The notes: generated by a model not told the origin, from the sequence alone. Numbered from the stretch's first letter, positions 8,298-20,592 are shown. The stretch is DNA of 64,000 bases from Providencia rustigianii DSM 4541 (GCF_000156395.1 NZ_GG703817.1:1006579-1070578); one strand, 5' to 3'. Numbers and translations: made by a program.

Positions 8298-9341
8298 TTA
8301 GTATTGCTCAAACATTTCCTGGATTTTTTTCGGATCTTTAGTTTGAGTTAAGGCTAACTGAAGTAAAACTCGTGCTTTTTGTGGACTTAATCTTTCTGAT
8401 GCGACAAAACCATATAAATTATCATCAACTTCTGCATTACGCGTTGTATAGCCAGTTGGTACTCGGCTTGAGCGCACCACAACAATATCGTCTTTAGCAG
8501 CATTGGCTAAAGAATCGAAAATAGTTTTATACATATTTCCGTTACCTACACCAGCACTCACGATCCCCTGCACACCTTCTTCACGTAATGCTTTAACTGG
8601 AGCAGCTGAAGCATTGGCATAATTATAAACAATACCGACCGCAGGCAATTTCTCTAACTTACTCACATCAAAAGCGGCTTTATCACTACGAGGTTGAGCC
8701 GCTTGATAGTAGGTTACTTTTCCATCATGAATAAACCCTTCCGCACCACCATTGACTGCATCGAACGCTTGAACTTCCGTGGTGCTCATTTTCATGACAT
8801 TGCGACCTTGGATCACTTTGTCGTTCATTGCCATCAATACGCCACGATCTCCTGCTGACTTGTCTGATGCTAAAATAACCGCATTATACAGGTTAAGAGG
8901 GCCATCAGCCCCTAATGCAGTAGAAGGTCGCATTGCCCCCACCATCACAATCGGTTTTTTACAAGATGTAGTTAAGTCAAGGAAAAACGCGGTTTCTTCC
9001 ATGGTATCAGTACCATGAGTGATCACAAATCCATCAGTTTTATTACAATCTTGGTTAATTTTTTTAGCTAAGGTCAACCAAACTTGGTCATTCATGTCTT
9101 GAGAGCCAATATTAACTAACTGCTCACCACTCAGATTTGCAATTTTTTTGGTCTCAGGAACTGCGTTTAACAACGAATCAATCCCAACTTTACCCGCTTG
9201 GTAGCTTGACCCCGTCGCCGATTCTCCACCACCAGCAATTGTTCCTCCCGTTGCCAATACAGTGATATTAGGCTGTGCAAATGCAGATACGGCAAACAGT
9301 GAAACCAGTGTCGCTAGTAGAGCTTTATTTCTGTTTTTCAT
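8298..9341 (-). CDS. ansB: Periplasmic L-asparaginase II
   Basis: Hydrolyses L-asparagine to aspartate and ammonia in the periplasm. The 347-aa precursor has an N-terminal signal peptide ending in VSAFA|QPN. Both catalytic threonine regions are present: ATGGTIAGG (about 31-39) and THGTDTMEET (about 109-118), with the C-terminal VASERLSPQKARVLLQLALT segment near identical to E. coli AnsB. In E. coli it is induced under anaerobiosis by FNR and CRP; its position next to the anaerobic pfl block fits, although I could not assign a clear FNR or CRP site in the 216-bp divergent region. It is transcribed away from ycaO. Confidence 0.95.
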   Translation of the reverse strand: MKNRNKALLATLVSLFAVSAFAQPNITVLATGGTIAGGGESATGSSYQAGKVGIDSLLNAVPETKKIANLSGEQLVNIGSQDMNDQVWLTLAKKINQDCNKTDGFVITHGTDTMEETAFFLDLTTSCKKPIVMVGAMRPSTALGADGPLNLYNAVILASDKSAGDRGVLMAMNDKVIQGRNVMKMSTTEVQAFDAVNGGAEGFIHDGKVTYYQAAQPRSDKAAFDVSKLEKLPAVGIVYNYANASAAPVKALREEGVQGIVSAGVGNGNMYKTIFDSLANAAKDDIVVVRSSRVPTGYTTRNAEVDDNLYGFVASERLSPQKARVLLQLALTQTKDPKKIQEMFEQY

Positions 9342-9557
9342 CCTATTTTCCTTTAACTCAATAAATAGCCATTTTCTAATTTAAATAAACTCACGTTATT
9401 ATGTGGATTTAATCTCAGAGTGTTGTGACCTACTTTGTCATTTTAATAAATTTTAATTTTCCACTATGACATTGTCTTGAATAAAAAGCGTGAGCAGTAA
9501 AGGAAAAGCCCGTATCATAGTCAATATCTGAAACATGCCATTTACAAGTGACTGACA

Positions 9558-11312
9558 ATGAGCCAAACATTTATTCCCGGCAAAGATGCCGCTCTCGAAG
9601 ACTCCATTAATGCATTCCAAACTAAGCTACAAAAATTAGGTTTTGATATAGAAGAAGCCTCTTGGCTAAATCCTGTGCCAAATGTTTGGTCGGTTCATAT
9701 TCGAGATAAAGAGTGTGCGCTATGTTTCACCAACGGTAAAGGTGCTAGCAAAAAAGCGGCATTAGCCTCAGCATTAGGTGAATATTTTGAGCGTTTATCC
9801 ACAAACTATTTCTTTGCAGATTTTTATTTAGGTAAATCCATTGCTGAAGGTGATTTTGTTCATTACCCTGATGAGAAATGGTTCCCACTGCCTGAAGATG
9901 ACAGCCTACCACAAGGCCTGTTAGATGAACGTCTAGTCAAATTTTACGATCCCGATAACGAGCTCGCTGCAAGTCAATTAATAGACTTACAATCGGGTAA
10001 TGAAGAGCGCGGCATCTGCGCTTTACCATTTACTCGTCAATCTGATAATAGCACTGTGTATATACCAATGAATATTGTCGGTAATCTGTATGTTTCTAAT
10101 GGTATGTCTGCGGGAAACACGGCGAATGAAGCTCGTGTTCAAGGGCTATCTGAAGTCTTTGAACGTTTCGTAAAAAACAAAATAATTGCTGAAAGTATTA
10201 GCCTACCAACTATTCCTGATGACGTAATGTCTCGTTATCCTGGCGTTGTTGAAGCTATCAATACACTGGAAAAAGAAGGCTTCCCAATTTTTTGTTACGA
10301 TGCCTCTCTGGGTGGGCAATTTCCAGTAATTTGTGTGGTTCTATTTAACCCACAAAACGGAACCTGCTTCGCTTCCTTTGGCGCTCACCCTGACTTTGGT
10401 GTGGCATTAGAACGAACAGTCACTGAATTACTGCAAGGTCGTGGCCTGAAAGATTTAGATGTCTTCAACGCACCGACTTTCGATGATGAAGAAGTGGCAG
10501 AACATACTAACTTAGAAACTCACTTCATTGATTCAAGCGGTTTAGTTAGCTGGGATCTATTCAAAGATGATGCTGATTATCCATTCGTGGACTGGAGTTT
10601 TAAAGGCTCTACAACTGAAGAGTTTGCAACTCTGATTAGTATTTTCAATAAGCTAGATGCTGAAGTATATATTGCTGACTACAATCATCTGGGTGTCTAT
10701 GCTTGTCGTATTTTAGTGCCGGGAATGTCTGATATTTATCCTGTTGAAGACCTGCACATTGCCAACAATGCCATGGGGGCTTATTTACGCGACACCATCA
10801 TGAGCTTACCTGATAGCACATGGGAAAAAGCCGATTATCTGGCCCTGATTGAGCAATTAGATGATGATGGATTAGATGACTTCACCCGTGTACGCGAATT
10901 GCTAGGTTTGGCTGTAGGTAAAGATAATGGCTGGAGCAATCTGCGCATTGGTGAATTAAAATCGATGTTAGCACTAGCTGGTGGTGATCTTGAGCAAGCT
11001 CTTGCGTGGGTTGAGTGGGCTCAAGACTTTAATGGTTCGGCATTTACACCTGAACGAGCCAACTATTACCGTTGCCTACAAACACTACTGCAACTTTCCC
11101 TAGAAGAAGATAGAGATCCTGCGCAATATTACAATGCTTTTGTTCGCATGTATGGCCAAGAAGCGGTCGATGCGGCATCAGCAGCGATTGCAGGTGAATC
11201 TTGTTTTTACGGCCTATGGTCAATTGATGAAAATTTAAAAGCTTTACCGGCTCATCAAGGGCTATTAGCTGCTTATGAAAAGCTGCAAAAAGCAAAACGA
11301 GCTAACGCATAA
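9558..11312 (+). CDS. ycaO: YcaO, ribosomal protein S12 methylthiotransferase accessory factor
   Basis: Founding member of the YcaO ATP-dependent cyclodehydratase-like superfamily. In E. coli it is implicated in RimO-dependent beta-methylthiolation of ribosomal protein S12. The 584-aa length and whole-protein layout match E. coli YcaO: the YcaO catalytic domain in about the first 400 residues (GKGASKKAALASALGEYFERL and GNTANEARVQGLSEVFERF supply acidic ATP/Mg-binding residues), then a C-terminal helical TPR-like region (about 440-575). It lies upstream of focA as in E. coli and ends at its own terminator. It lacks neighbours for peptide modification, so a thiazole/oxazole antibiotic role is not suggested. 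Confidence 0.93.
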   Translation: MSQTFIPGKDAALEDSINAFQTKLQKLGFDIEEASWLNPVPNVWSVHIRDKECALCFTNGKGASKKAALASALGEYFERLSTNYFFADFYLGKSIAEGDFVHYPDEKWFPLPEDDSLPQGLLDERLVKFYDPDNELAASQLIDLQSGNEERGICALPFTRQSDNSTVYIPMNIVGNLYVSNGMSAGNTANEARVQGLSEVFERFVKNKIIAESISLPTIPDDVMSRYPGVVEAINTLEKEGFPIFCYDASLGGQFPVICVVLFNPQNGTCFASFGAHPDFGVALERTVTELLQGRGLKDLDVFNAPTFDDEEVAEHTNLETHFIDSSGLVSWDLFKDDADYPFVDWSFKGSTTEEFATLISIFNKLDAEVYIADYNHLGVYACRILVPGMSDIYPVEDLHIANNAMGAYLRDTIMSLPDSTWEKADYLALIEQLDDDGLDDFTRVRELLGLAVGKDNGWSNLRIGELKSMLALAGGDLEQALAWVEWAQDFNGSAFTPERANYYRCLQTLLQLSLEEDRDPAQYYNAFVRMYGQEAVDAASAAIAGESCFYGLWSIDENLKALPAHQGLLAAYEKLQKAKRANA

Positions 11313-11330
11313 ATATCTAAATACGATATT

Positions 11331-11350
11331 GGCCTTCGGGCCTTTATCTT
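11331..11350 (+). terminator. Terminator after ycaO
   Basis: GGCC-TTCG-GGCC stem with a stable TTCG tetraloop at 11331-11342, followed by a T-rich tail. Confidence 0.7.
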
Positions 11351-11352
11351 TA

Positions 11353-11643
11353 CTTAAGTAATATTTGATTTCAATCACATAATAATTATCGAAATTAATT
11401 AACATTCCTCTGTATAAATTTACTTATTAAACGTGTTTAGCCGCTCCCTATAAAAAAATTTTATAAAACTTAAAAAATATTTTTATCATTAAAATCAATC
11501 GGTTAAATCGGTTTTTGACGTTTTTTGAGCTATTCAAACCCCATTCTCTTAACACTTCATGATCCACATCAAATTTATCAGAACGCCCGTTTGTTACTAT
11601 AATTGCGTGCTATAATTAATCAACTTTGTAAGAGAGTGTTAGT
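11353..11643 (+). promoter_or_regulatory. focA-pflB promoter region
   Basis: About 290 bp of AT-rich DNA before focA. In E. coli the equivalent region carries several promoters controlled by FNR, ArcA and CRP. Here one clear FNR-like site is visible (separate entry). The stretch around 11455-11520 holds runs of A/T, including TTAAAAAATATTTTTATC. No additional gene is seen. Confidence 0.6.
11365..11378 (+). promoter_or_regulatory. FNR-like binding site upstream of focA-pflB
   Basis: TTGATTTCAATCAC matches the FNR consensus TTGAT-N4-ATCAA at 9 of 10 defined positions. It lies about 265 bp before focA, in keeping with anaerobic induction of the formate operon. Confidence 0.6.
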
Positions 11644-12501
11644 ATGAAAGCTGACAACCCTTTTAATTTATTATCTCCTGCTGTCATGGCGCAAGTTGCT
11701 GATGATGTAGGTGTTTATAAAACGAACAAACACCCAGCTATTACCTACTTGTCAGCATTCACTGCTGGTATCTTTATCTCTATCGCTTTCGTTTTCTATA
11801 TCACTGCAACAACAGGTGCAGCAAGTGCTCCTTACGGTTTCACTAAACTGATTGGCGGTATCTGCTTCTCCCTTGGATTAATGTTAGTTGTTGTATGCGG
11901 TGCTGACTTATTTACATCCACTGTTCTTACCATCGTATCTAAAGCAACGGGCAAAATCACTTGGGGAAAAATGTTCCTAAACTGGTTTAACGTCTATATA
12001 GGTAACTTAATCGGTGCGTTATTTTTTGTTTTCATTATTTGGTTTGCTGGACAATACGCTGCTGCAAACGGTCAGTGGGGTCTAAATGTTCTACAAACAG
12101 CTAACTATAAATTGCACCATACCTTTGTTGAGGCTGTGTTTTTAGGTATCTTAGCTAACCTGATGGTATGCCTAGCCGTTTGGATGAGTTATGCAGGTCG
12201 TAGCTTAACTGACAAACTGGTAGTATTGATTCTGCCAATCGCAATGTTTGTCGCTAGCGGCTTTGAACATAGCATTGCAAATATGTTTATGATCCCTCTA
12301 GCTATCATGATTAAAGAATTCGCCCCTGTTGAATTTTGGTCAAATATCAACATGGCACCAGAACAATTTTCTAACTTAACTGTTGGGAACTTTATTACCG
12401 AAAATTTAATACCAGTAACTATCGGAAATATTATTGGCGGCGCAGTGTTAGTCGGCCTGATTTACTGGTTAATGCATCTACGTAGTAGTGATCAGCATTA
12501 A
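11644..12501 (+). CDS. focA: Formate channel FocA
   Basis: Pentameric inner-membrane formate/nitrite-transporter-family channel (285 aa) that exports formate made by PflB during fermentation and reimports it. It has six hydrophobic segments between residues about 30 and 280, a cytoplasmic N-terminal helix beginning MKADNPFNLLSP, and the family's pore segments such as GADLFTSTVLTIVSK and MVCLAVWMSYAGRS. The gap of 89 bp to pflB and the absence of a terminator between them point to co-transcription. Confidence 0.96.
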   Translation: MKADNPFNLLSPAVMAQVADDVGVYKTNKHPAITYLSAFTAGIFISIAFVFYITATTGAASAPYGFTKLIGGICFSLGLMLVVVCGADLFTSTVLTIVSKATGKITWGKMFLNWFNVYIGNLIGALFFVFIIWFAGQYAAANGQWGLNVLQTANYKLHHTFVEAVFLGILANLMVCLAVWMSYAGRSLTDKLVVLILPIAMFVASGFEHSIANMFMIPLAIMIKEFAPVEFWSNINMAPEQFSNLTVGNFITENLIPVTIGNIIGGAVLVGLIYWLMHLRSSDQH

Positions 12502-12590
12502 TCTCTCTTGATTAATGGCTATCGCGATTACAAGTACACAAAGATTTATTAAGATCCCTCAAAGATCCATTGTTAAAAGGTAAAAGTATC

Positions 12591-14873
12591 ATGTCCGAAT
12601 TAAATGAAAAATTCGCTTTAGCATGGCAAGGTTTTAACCACGGTGACTGGCAGAATAACGTCAACGTCCGTGACTTTATCCAAAAAAACTACACTCCATA
12701 TGAAGGTGATGAATCTTTCTTAGCAGGCTCTACTCCAGCGACTGATAAGCTGTGGGAAAAAGTCATGGAAGGGATCAAAATCGAAAACCGCACTCATGCG
12801 CCTGTTGATTTTGACACAGATGTGGCTTCTACCATCACTTCCCATGATGCTGGTTACATTAGCAAAGAATTAGAAACGGTTGTTGGTTTACAAACTGATG
12901 CGCCTCTGAAACGTGGTCTTATCCCGTTCGGTGGTATCAAAATGGTTGAAAGTTCATGTAAAGCTTACGATCGTGCTTTAGATCCAAGTCTGAAAAAAAT
13001 CTTCACAGACTACCGTAAAACCCATAACCAAGGTGTTTTTGATGTTTATACTCCAGACATCTTAAAATGCCGTAAATCAGGTATCTTAACGGGTTTACCG
13101 GATGCCTATGGCCGTGGTCGTATCATCGGTGACTACCGTCGTGTTGCACTGTACGGTATTGATTTCCTGATGAAAGACAAATTCAACCAATTCACTTCTC
13201 TGCAAGAAAGATTAGAGAAAGGTGAAGACCTGCAAATGACCATCCAACTGCGCGAAGAGATTGCTGAACAGCACCGCGCTCTGGGTCAAATTAAAGAGAT
13301 GGCTGCTAAATACGGCTACGATATCTCTGGTCCTGCAACCAACGCTCAAGAAGCCGTTCAGTGGACTTACTTCGGTTATTTAGCTGCTGTTAAATCTCAA
13401 AACGGTGCTGCAATGTCATTTGGTCGTGTATCTACGTTCTTAGACGTATACATCCAACGTGATATGGAAGAAGGCAAACTGACTGAAGAACAAGCGCAAG
13501 AGCTGATTGACCACTTAGTCATGAAACTGCGTATGGTACGTTTCTTACGTACTCCAGAATACGATGAGCTGTTCTCTGGCGACCCAATTTGGGCAACTGA
13601 ATCACTGGCAGGTATGGGTCTTGATGGCCGTACTCTGGTAACTAAAAATACGTTCCGTTTCCTGAACACACTGTATACCATGGGCCCATCTCCAGAGCCT
13701 AACATGACTATCCTGTGGTCAGAAAAACTGCCAATGAACTTTAAAAAGTTCGCAGCAAAAGTTTCTATCGATACGTCTTCTGTGCAGTATGAAAATGATG
13801 ACTTAATGCGTCCAGACTTCAACAACGATGACTATGCTATCGCTTGTTGTGTAAGCCCAATGATTGTTGGTAAACAAATGCAGTTCTTCGGTGCTCGCGC
13901 TAACTTAGCGAAAACCATGCTGTATACCATCAATGGTGGTATTGATGAAAAACTGAAAATGCAAGTTGGTCCTAAACATGCACCAATCCTGGACGAAGTT
14001 CTCGACTTCGATACAGTGATGAATCGTATGGACCAATTCATGGACTGGTTAGCGACTCAGTATGTCACGGCACTGAACTGCATCCACTTCATGCATGACA
14101 AATACAGCTATGAAGCTGCATTGATGGCTCTGCATGACCGTGATGTTTATCGTACAATGGCATGTGGTATCGCGGGTCTATCTGTTGCTGCTGACTCACT
14201 GTCTGCAATCAAATACGCGAAAGTTAAACCTATTCGTGACGAAGATGGTATCGCTATCGACTTCGAAATCGAAGGTGAATACCCACAATTCGGTAACAAC
14301 GACCCACGCGTTGATGATATCGCTTGTGACTTAGTAGAACGTTTCATGAAGAAAATTCAGAAACTGCCTACTTACCGTAACGCGGTTCCGACTCAGTCAG
14401 TTCTGACCATCACTTCTAACGTTGTGTATGGTAAGAAAACAGGTAACACTCCAGATGGTCGTCGTGCAGGCGCACCATTCGGACCAGGTGCAAACCCAAT
14501 GCACGGTCGTGACCAGAAAGGTGCTGTTGCATCACTAACTTCAGTCGCTAAACTGCCATTTGCTTACGCGAAAGATGGTATTTCTTATACCTTCTCTATC
14601 GTGCCAAATGCATTAGGTAAAGATGATGAAGTTCGTAAAACTAACTTAGCAGGTCTGATGGATGGTTACTTCCACCACGAGTCTTCTATCGAAGGCGGTC
14701 AGCACCTGAACGTGAACGTTATGAACCGTGAAATGCTGCTAGATGCAATGGAAAACCCAGAGAAATATCCACAGCTGACCATCCGTGTATCTGGTTATGC
14801 AGTGCGCTTTAACTCTCTGACTAAAGAACAGCAACAAGACGTTATTACTCGTACTTTCACTAGTACTCTGTAA
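12591..14873 (+). CDS. pflB: Pyruvate formate-lyase
   Basis: Glycyl-radical enzyme that converts pyruvate and CoA to acetyl-CoA and formate anaerobically. From the ATG at 12591 the protein is 760 aa, exactly the E. coli length; the frame is open 7 codons upstream, but that extension is not family-like. The catalytic cysteine pair is in AIACCVSPM (about 416-424) and the radical glycine in [10 protein letters not shown] near the C terminus. It has codon use typical of a very highly expressed gene (frequent CTG, CGT, GGT, AAC) compared with its AT-rich neighbours. It follows focA and precedes the gene for its activase. Confidence 0.98.
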   Translation: MSELNEKFALAWQGFNHGDWQNNVNVRDFIQKNYTPYEGDESFLAGSTPATDKLWEKVMEGIKIENRTHAPVDFDTDVASTITSHDAGYISKELETVVGLQTDAPLKRGLIPFGGIKMVESSCKAYDRALDPSLKKIFTDYRKTHNQGVFDVYTPDILKCRKSGILTGLPDAYGRGRIIGDYRRVALYGIDFLMKDKFNQFTSLQERLEKGEDLQMTIQLREEIAEQHRALGQIKEMAAKYGYDISGPATNAQEAVQWTYFGYLAAVKSQNGAAMSFGRVSTFLDVYIQRDMEEGKLTEEQAQELIDHLVMKLRMVRFLRTPEYDELFSGDPIWATESLAGMGLDGRTLVTKNTFRFLNTLYTMGPSPEPNMTILWSEKLPMNFKKFAAKVSIDTSSVQYENDDLMRPDFNNDDYAIACCVSPMIVGKQMQFFGARANLAKTMLYTINGGIDEKLKMQVGPKHAPILDEVLDFDTVMNRMDQFMDWLATQYVTALNCIHFMHDKYSYEAALMALHDRDVYRTMACGIAGLSVAADSLSAIKYAKVKPIRDEDGIAIDFEIEGEYPQFGNNDPRVDDIACDLVERFMKKIQKLPTYRNAVPTQSVLTITSNVVYGKKTGNTPDGRRAGAPFGPGANPMHGRDQKGAVASLTSVAKLPFAYAKDGISYTFSIVPNALGKDDEVRKTNLAGLMDGYFHHESSIEGGQHLNVNVMNREMLLDAMENPEKYPQLTIRVSGYAVRFNSLTKEQQQDVITRTFTSTL

Positions 14874-14907
14874 TAATTAGCTAAGACTATAAAGTAAAAT
14901 AAATTAG

Positions 14908-14930
14908 AGGCCCCTCCATTTGGGGCCTTT
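14908..14930 (+). terminator. Terminator after pflB
   Basis: AGGCCCC (14908-14914) pairs with GGGGCCT (14922-14928), followed by a short T run. Confidence 0.8.
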
Positions 14931-15106
14931 CTAGCTTAGTTAATAAGAAACTATAGCCCAGCAATTAATGGGTTATATCCTAAATAACGTAAGTCGTAGA
15001 TAATCGGCAAGTGAAGATATCGGGGGTTAATATACTGAAGTATATACCCAAGTAACTCAATGTCTCCTACAGCTGAAAGTATGATGGATATTTTGGAGTA
15101 CCTGCT

Positions 15107-15898
15107 ATGTCAACCGAACAAATCATACCAATGACTGAAATTTCAACAACTTCGCCACCGGCAACATTTGGGCGAATTCACTCTTTTGAATCCTGTGGTA
15201 CCGTCGATGGCCCGGGAATTCGCTTTATTGTCTTTTTTCAAGGCTGCTTAATGCGTTGCTTGTATTGCCATAATCGCGATACTTGGGATACTCATACCGG
15301 TAAGATGGTCACCGTTGATGAATTAATGAAGGAAGCGGTCACTTATCGCCATTTTATGAATGCAACTGGTGGCGGTGTTACTGCATCTGGTGGTGAAGCC
15401 ATTTTACAGGCAGAATTTGTGCGTGATTGGTTCCGTGCTTGCCAGAAAGAGAATATCCATACCTGTTTAGATACTAACGGATTTGTACGTCGTTATGATC
15501 CCGTGATTGATGAATTGATGGAAGTCACCGATTTAGTCATGTTAGATCTGAAACAGCTGGATGACGAAATTCACCAAAAACTGGTTGGTGTTTCTAATCA
15601 TCGTACCTTAGAATTTGCACGTTACCTTGCCAAACGTAACCAAAAAACGTGGATCCGTTATGTGGTTGTTCCAGGCTGGAGCGATGATGACCACTCTGTT
15701 CATATGCTAGGTGAATTCGTTAAAGATATGAATAATATTGAAAAAATTGAGCTTCTACCTTACCATGAGCTGGGTAAGCATAAATGGGAAACCATGGGTG
15801 AAGAATATAAACTTGATGGTGTAAAGCCACCGTCAAAAGACGTCATGGAACGTGTGAAAAATATTCTAGAAAGCTACGGTAAAAAAGTTATTTATTGA
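15107..15898 (+). CDS. pflA: Pyruvate formate-lyase 1-activating enzyme
   Basis: Radical SAM enzyme that installs the glycyl radical on PflB, using electrons from flavodoxin. The cluster motif CLMRCLYC (CxxxCxxC), the preceding [14 protein letters not shown] segment and the [13 protein letters not shown]-binding motif are intact. At 263 aa it is about 17 residues longer than E. coli PflA: about 20 extra residues rich in S/T/P precede [11 protein letters not shown]. The ATG at 15107 has a good GGAG at 15095-15098. The next ATG, at 15131, lacks a comparable site, and no good start lies closer to the conserved core, so I keep the extension. Confidence 0.95.
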   Translation: MSTEQIIPMTEISTTSPPATFGRIHSFESCGTVDGPGIRFIVFFQGCLMRCLYCHNRDTWDTHTGKMVTVDELMKEAVTYRHFMNATGGGVTASGGEAILQAEFVRDWFRACQKENIHTCLDTNGFVRRYDPVIDELMEVTDLVMLDLKQLDDEIHQKLVGVSNHRTLEFARYLAKRNQKTWIRYVVVPGWSDDDHSVHMLGEFVKDMNNIEKIELLPYHELGKHKWETMGEEYKLDGVKPPSKDVMERVKNILESYGKKVIY

Positions 15899-15903
15899 TG
15901 ATA

Positions 15904-15932
15904 AAAAGGCCCTATTTAAAATAGGGCCTTTT
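15904..15932 (+). terminator. Terminator after pflA
   Basis: 11-bp stem AAAAGGCCCTA / TAGGGCCTTTT (15904-15914 and 15922-15932) ending in a T run. Confidence 0.9.
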
Positions 15933-16200
15933 ATTACCCGCAATATATTGCACCTATTCTAAAAAATAGAAATTTATTCAATGCTAATCCTATTTAGCTT
16001 TATAAATTCCCTCACAGTTTTGATTATCTTAAAATTGAATCAAATAACTTAATGATACTTAACCAGAATAGTCTGCTTTAATATAAATATGTTTCTATGC
16101 ATAATGCAGGGTATAAGGTTGGTTACTACAAACATAATTCCAATACTTATCTATAATAAAATATTGCTAACTCATCACTACAAATAGGTTTATTTCTACC
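15933..16200 (+). other. AT-rich non-coding spacer before the BPSS1780-type gene
   Basis: No gene is seen. The stretch should hold the promoter of the next gene, but its general AT-richness makes any -35/-10 assignment unreliable. Confidence 0.5.
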
Positions 16201-17034
16201 ATGAATAATGAAAACTTTAGTGCGGAAAATAACACTACCCCGCCAATGAATGCACAAACTCCTTCTGATAACCTCATATTTAACCCAGAACCTCGTTCGG
16301 TAGATGCAGGTGATGGTGTTAATTGGATCAGTCAAGCATGGTCTCTGATTAAAGAAAAATTAGGTATGTGGATCCTGATTAATATTGTGCTATTTGCCAT
16401 TATTATTGTTATTTCAATGATCCCATTCGTGAATTTACTGCTCACGTTTATTACTCCAATCTTCGTTGGCGGAATTATTGCTATCTGTGAAAACCAACGT
16501 AAAACCGGACAAGCTGAGCTAGGTCTGCTATTTGCAGGCTTTCAGCAGAAATTCGGCGCTCTATTCGCAGTAGGTGCGGTTAACTTTGCTGCTAATCTAG
16601 TGGGTATGATACTGGCATTCTTAGTCGCAGGCTCTGCGCTATTTAATTTAGCAATGCAAGCTAATCAATACGGTGGCGCATCTGATGCCGCAATTTTAGC
16701 CTCTAGTGGCTCTATTATGTTCGCAACAATTATCATGGCAATTGCGGGTTTGGTCGGTACGGCATTAACCTGGTTTGCTCCTGCATTGGTCATGAACCAT
16801 GACTTTAAAGTGGGGGCTGCTATTTCTGCTAGCCTGCAAGCGGTGAAGAAAAACCTGTTACCGGGAATTTTATTCTTTATCATCATGGCAATTTTAATCA
16901 TTGTCTCAGTGATCCCATTCGGCTTAGGCTTATTAATCTCAATGCCAATTATGTACGCAACTTACTACAGCTCGTATCGTAGTCTGTTCTTCTCTGAAGC
17001 AAAACAGTCTCAAACAAACTCGCTGATCCAGTAA
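16201..17034 (+). CDS. BPSS1780-family integral membrane protein
   Basis: Membrane protein of unknown function, 277 aa. A polar N-terminal tail of about 40 residues (rich in N, T, P) precedes the family-typical start PRSVDAGDGVNWISQAWSLIKEK. About five or six hydrophobic segments follow (approximately 57-75, 78-95, 115-145, 170-205, 222-260). A short segment that reads FAPALVMNHDFKVGAAISASLQAVKKN resembles the conserved cytoplasmic loop of this family. It is a single gene with its own terminator between pflA and convergent serS; this context gives no hint of function. Confidence 0.75.
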   Translation: MNNENFSAENNTTPPMNAQTPSDNLIFNPEPRSVDAGDGVNWISQAWSLIKEKLGMWILINIVLFAIIIVISMIPFVNLLLTFITPIFVGGIIAICENQRKTGQAELGLLFAGFQQKFGALFAVGAVNFAANLVGMILAFLVAGSALFNLAMQANQYGGASDAAILASSGSIMFATIIMAIAGLVGTALTWFAPALVMNHDFKVGAAISASLQAVKKNLLPGILFFIIMAILIIVSVIPFGLGLLISMPIMYATYYSSYRSLFFSEAKQSQTNSLIQ

Positions 17035-17099
17035 GATATAATCTGATACCTAGATACATTCAAAGTATTGGCTCCACAATCGAGAATCATGTACGATGA

Positions 17100-17126
17100 G
17101 CGGGAAATTAACTTTCCCGCTTTTTT
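17100..17126 (+). terminator. Terminator after the BPSS1780-type gene
   Basis: GCGGGAAA (17100-17107) and TTTCCCGC (17113-17120) followed by six T. Confidence 0.9.
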
Positions 17127-17153
17127 ATTGCTATTTTTCAGTAGCTTTAATAC

Positions 17154-17186
17154 AAAAAAGCCGCCACTGCGAACAGGGACGGCTTT
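17154..17186 (-). terminator. Terminator of serS
   Basis: AAAGCCG at 17157-17163 and CGGCTTT at 17180-17186. Read on the minus strand, the run of A at 17154-17159 gives the T tail. It lies 20 bp past the serS stop. Confidence 0.8.
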
Positions 17187-17206
17187 CAATAAAGAGCTTA
17201 TATCGG

Positions 17207-18517
<1,311 letters not shown>

Positions 18518-18602
18518 TTAGTAAATAATGGGACCTGATATAATGCGCTCCGGCATTATATATAAATTATTTTTGCTTTATAACCTTACCCCATTGCCCA
18601 GT

Positions 18603-19946
18603 TTAGCGATAGCGTTTTGTTACGCTAATTTGATCCTGTTGGGCTAACCAGTCGAGTTTTTCGGCAATTTTAGTTTCTAATCCGCGAGAAGTCGGATAGT
18701 AATAGCGGGTCGTCTTCATCGGCTCTGGGAAATAGTTTTCACCGGCAGCATAAGCATTAGCTTCATCGTGAGCATAGCGATACTCTTTCCCCACACCTAA
18801 TTCTTTCATCAGTTTTGTTGGCGCATTTCTTAAATGTTCAGGGACATCATAATCAGGTTGCATCTGAGCATCTTTGATTGCCGCTTTATACGCGGTATAG
18901 ACGGCATTACTTTTCGGTGCACAAGCTAAATAGACTATTGCTTGAGCAATCGCCCTCTCACCTTCTGCAGGACCTACTCGAGTAAAACAGTCCCATGCGG
19001 AAATCGCGACCTGCATGGCTCGCGGATCTGCATTACCAACATCTTCAGAGGCAATGGCTAATAAACGACGCGCCACATACAAAGGATCACCACCTGCGGT
19101 AATAATTCTTGCATACCAATACAGCGCAGCATCTGGGGCAGAGCCTCGCACCGATTTATGAAGCGCCGATATTAAATCGTAATAGCGATCGCCTTTATTA
19201 TCGAAACGTACTGCCCGCTCACCGCTAACCTCTTTGAGTAAATCAGAGGTTAAAACTCGCTGACCTTGGCTATCAGCTTCAGCCATGTCCGCCATCATTT
19301 CCAGCAGATTTAACGAGCGCCGAGCATCACCATTGACTAACTGAGCAATCATTTTTCGGGTGCTATCAGGTAGGATAATGTTTTGCCCACCTAATCCACG
19401 GGTGCTATCACTCAATGCTTGAAGTAAAACATCTTCAATTTCACTCTCATCCAATGATTTCAATAAATAAACTCGCGCACGCGATAGCAATGCTGAATTG
19501 AGTTCAAAAGAGGGGTTTTCTGTCGTCGCACCGATAAAGGTAATCGTGCCATCTTCAATATGTGGTAAAAATGCATCTTGCTGGCTTTTATTAAAGCGGT
19601 GAACCTCATCCACAAACAAAATAGTTCTGCGCCCTGCACTGAGATTTTGGCGTGCTTTCTCAATGGACTCTCGGATCTCTTTTATGCCTGACGTGACCGC
19701 TGAAAGGCGTTCAATATCAGCTTGTGCATAGTGCCCAATAATTTCAGCTAACGTCGTTTTACCGGTTCCCGGTGGTCCCCATAGGATCATTGAGTGTAAA
19801 TGACCGGCCTTAATTGCTCGAGGCAAAGGTTTACCCTGAGCAAGTAAATGCTTTTGACCGATATATTGCTCAAGAGACTCTGGCCGCATACGCGCGGCCA
19901 GAGGTTGGAATTCATTTTGTGAAAAATCGAGAGAGAGGTTTCCCAC
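18603..19946 (-). CDS. rarA: Replication-associated recombination protein A (MgsA/WRNIP1 family)
   Basis: AAA+ ATPase acting at stalled replication forks, 447 aa. It has Walker [11 protein letters not shown] (about 55-64), Walker [11 protein letters not shown], sensor motif [12 protein letters not shown], and a C-terminal helical tetramerisation region (about 300-447). An early QIYPE-like SSB-contact region cannot be assigned. It is 25 bp downstream of lolA and likely shares its transcript, giving the usual lolA-rarA-serS arrangement. Confidence 0.95.
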   Translation of the reverse strand: MGNLSLDFSQNEFQPLAARMRPESLEQYIGQKHLLAQGKPLPRAIKAGHLHSMILWGPPGTGKTTLAEIIGHYAQADIERLSAVTSGIKEIRESIEKARQNLSAGRRTILFVDEVHRFNKSQQDAFLPHIEDGTITFIGATTENPSFELNSALLSRARVYLLKSLDESEIEDVLLQALSDSTRGLGGQNIILPDSTRKMIAQLVNGDARRSLNLLEMMADMAEADSQGQRVLTSDLLKEVSGERAVRFDNKGDRYYDLISALHKSVRGSAPDAALYWYARIITAGGDPLYVARRLLAIASEDVGNADPRAMQVAISAWDCFTRVGPAEGERAIAQAIVYLACAPKSNAVYTAYKAAIKDAQMQPDYDVPEHLRNAPTKLMKELGVGKEYRYAHDEANAYAAGENYFPEPMKTTRYYYPTSRGLETKIAEKLDWLAQQDQISVTKRYR

Positions 19947-19971
19947 TATGTCCCCTTTTACCGCCTATTCA

Positions 19972-20592
19972 TTAGTGAGCCTTAGAACGCTGGTCATCTA
20001 ATGTGACACCTTTCGGTACCGTAAATTTAAATTTGCTTGGATCAACAGCACCATTTTTTTGCTGTTTTAATTGATAAGCGCTGGTTTGCCCATCTTGCTC
20101 AACTGCCGCAAACTTCTCAATGGTACCTTGTGGGTTAACTGTAATAGAGAAGCTTTTCAGCGTGCCATTAGTCTGTTTTGGTTTTAAATCAAAATTATTA
20201 CCCTGCTGGATAATAGAATACTGTTTCCAATCTTGCGGATTGTTACGTGTAATCAGTAAAAATGGCGTATCTTGGGTCGCATCCGACAAATTAGTGACCG
20301 TCACTTGCTCAACAAATGGGTTATAAAACCATAAGTTTTTACCATCTGATACTAAGACACTTTCATCTGGCGATGTCATATTCCAGTTAAATAAATTAGG
20401 TCGCTCTATCCACAAGTCACCAACACCTTCTTGGATCAAGTCGCCTTCAGGACTGGTGACTTTCTGTGTAAAACTGGCTTGGAAACTATTGACCTTACTC
20501 AGTCGATCCTGAAGGTCTTGACTCGCATCCGCCAATACTTGGCCTACGTTTAAACTTAGGGCTAACGCACCTAATAACATCATTTTTTTCAT
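19972..20592 (-). CDS. lolA: Outer-membrane lipoprotein carrier protein LolA
   Basis: Periplasmic chaperone that accepts lipoproteins from LolCDE and delivers them to LolB. The 206-aa precursor has a signal peptide ([21 protein letters not shown]) cleaved before DASQDL. The mature protein shows the family segments [26 protein letters not shown] and [12 protein letters not shown], and a C-terminal [15 protein letters not shown]. It lies 88 bp after ftsK on the same strand and 25 bp before rarA. Confidence 0.96.
   Translation of the reverse strand: MKKMMLLGALALSLNVGQVLADASQDLQDRLSKVNSFQASFTQKVTSPEGDLIQEGVGDLWIERPNLFNWNMTSPDESVLVSDGKNLWFYNPFVEQVTVTNLSDATQDTPFLLITRNNPQDWKQYSIIQQGNNFDLKPKQTNGTLKSFSITVNPQGTIEKFAAVEQDGQTSAYQLKQQKNGAVDPSKFKFTVPKGVTLDDQRSKAH

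Noticed and set aside
9342..9557. CRP or FNR site in the ansB promoter
   Set aside because: TGTGACCTACTTTGTCA shows one half site only; the other half does not fit either consensus.
13397..14347. Minus-strand frames opposite pflB
   Set aside because: Antisense shadows of a strongly coding gene, with no ribosome site or domain.
15040..15095. ERIC-like or other intergenic repeat before pflA
   Set aside because: TATACCCAAGTAACTC recalls repeats of related genera, but I see no second good copy in this window.
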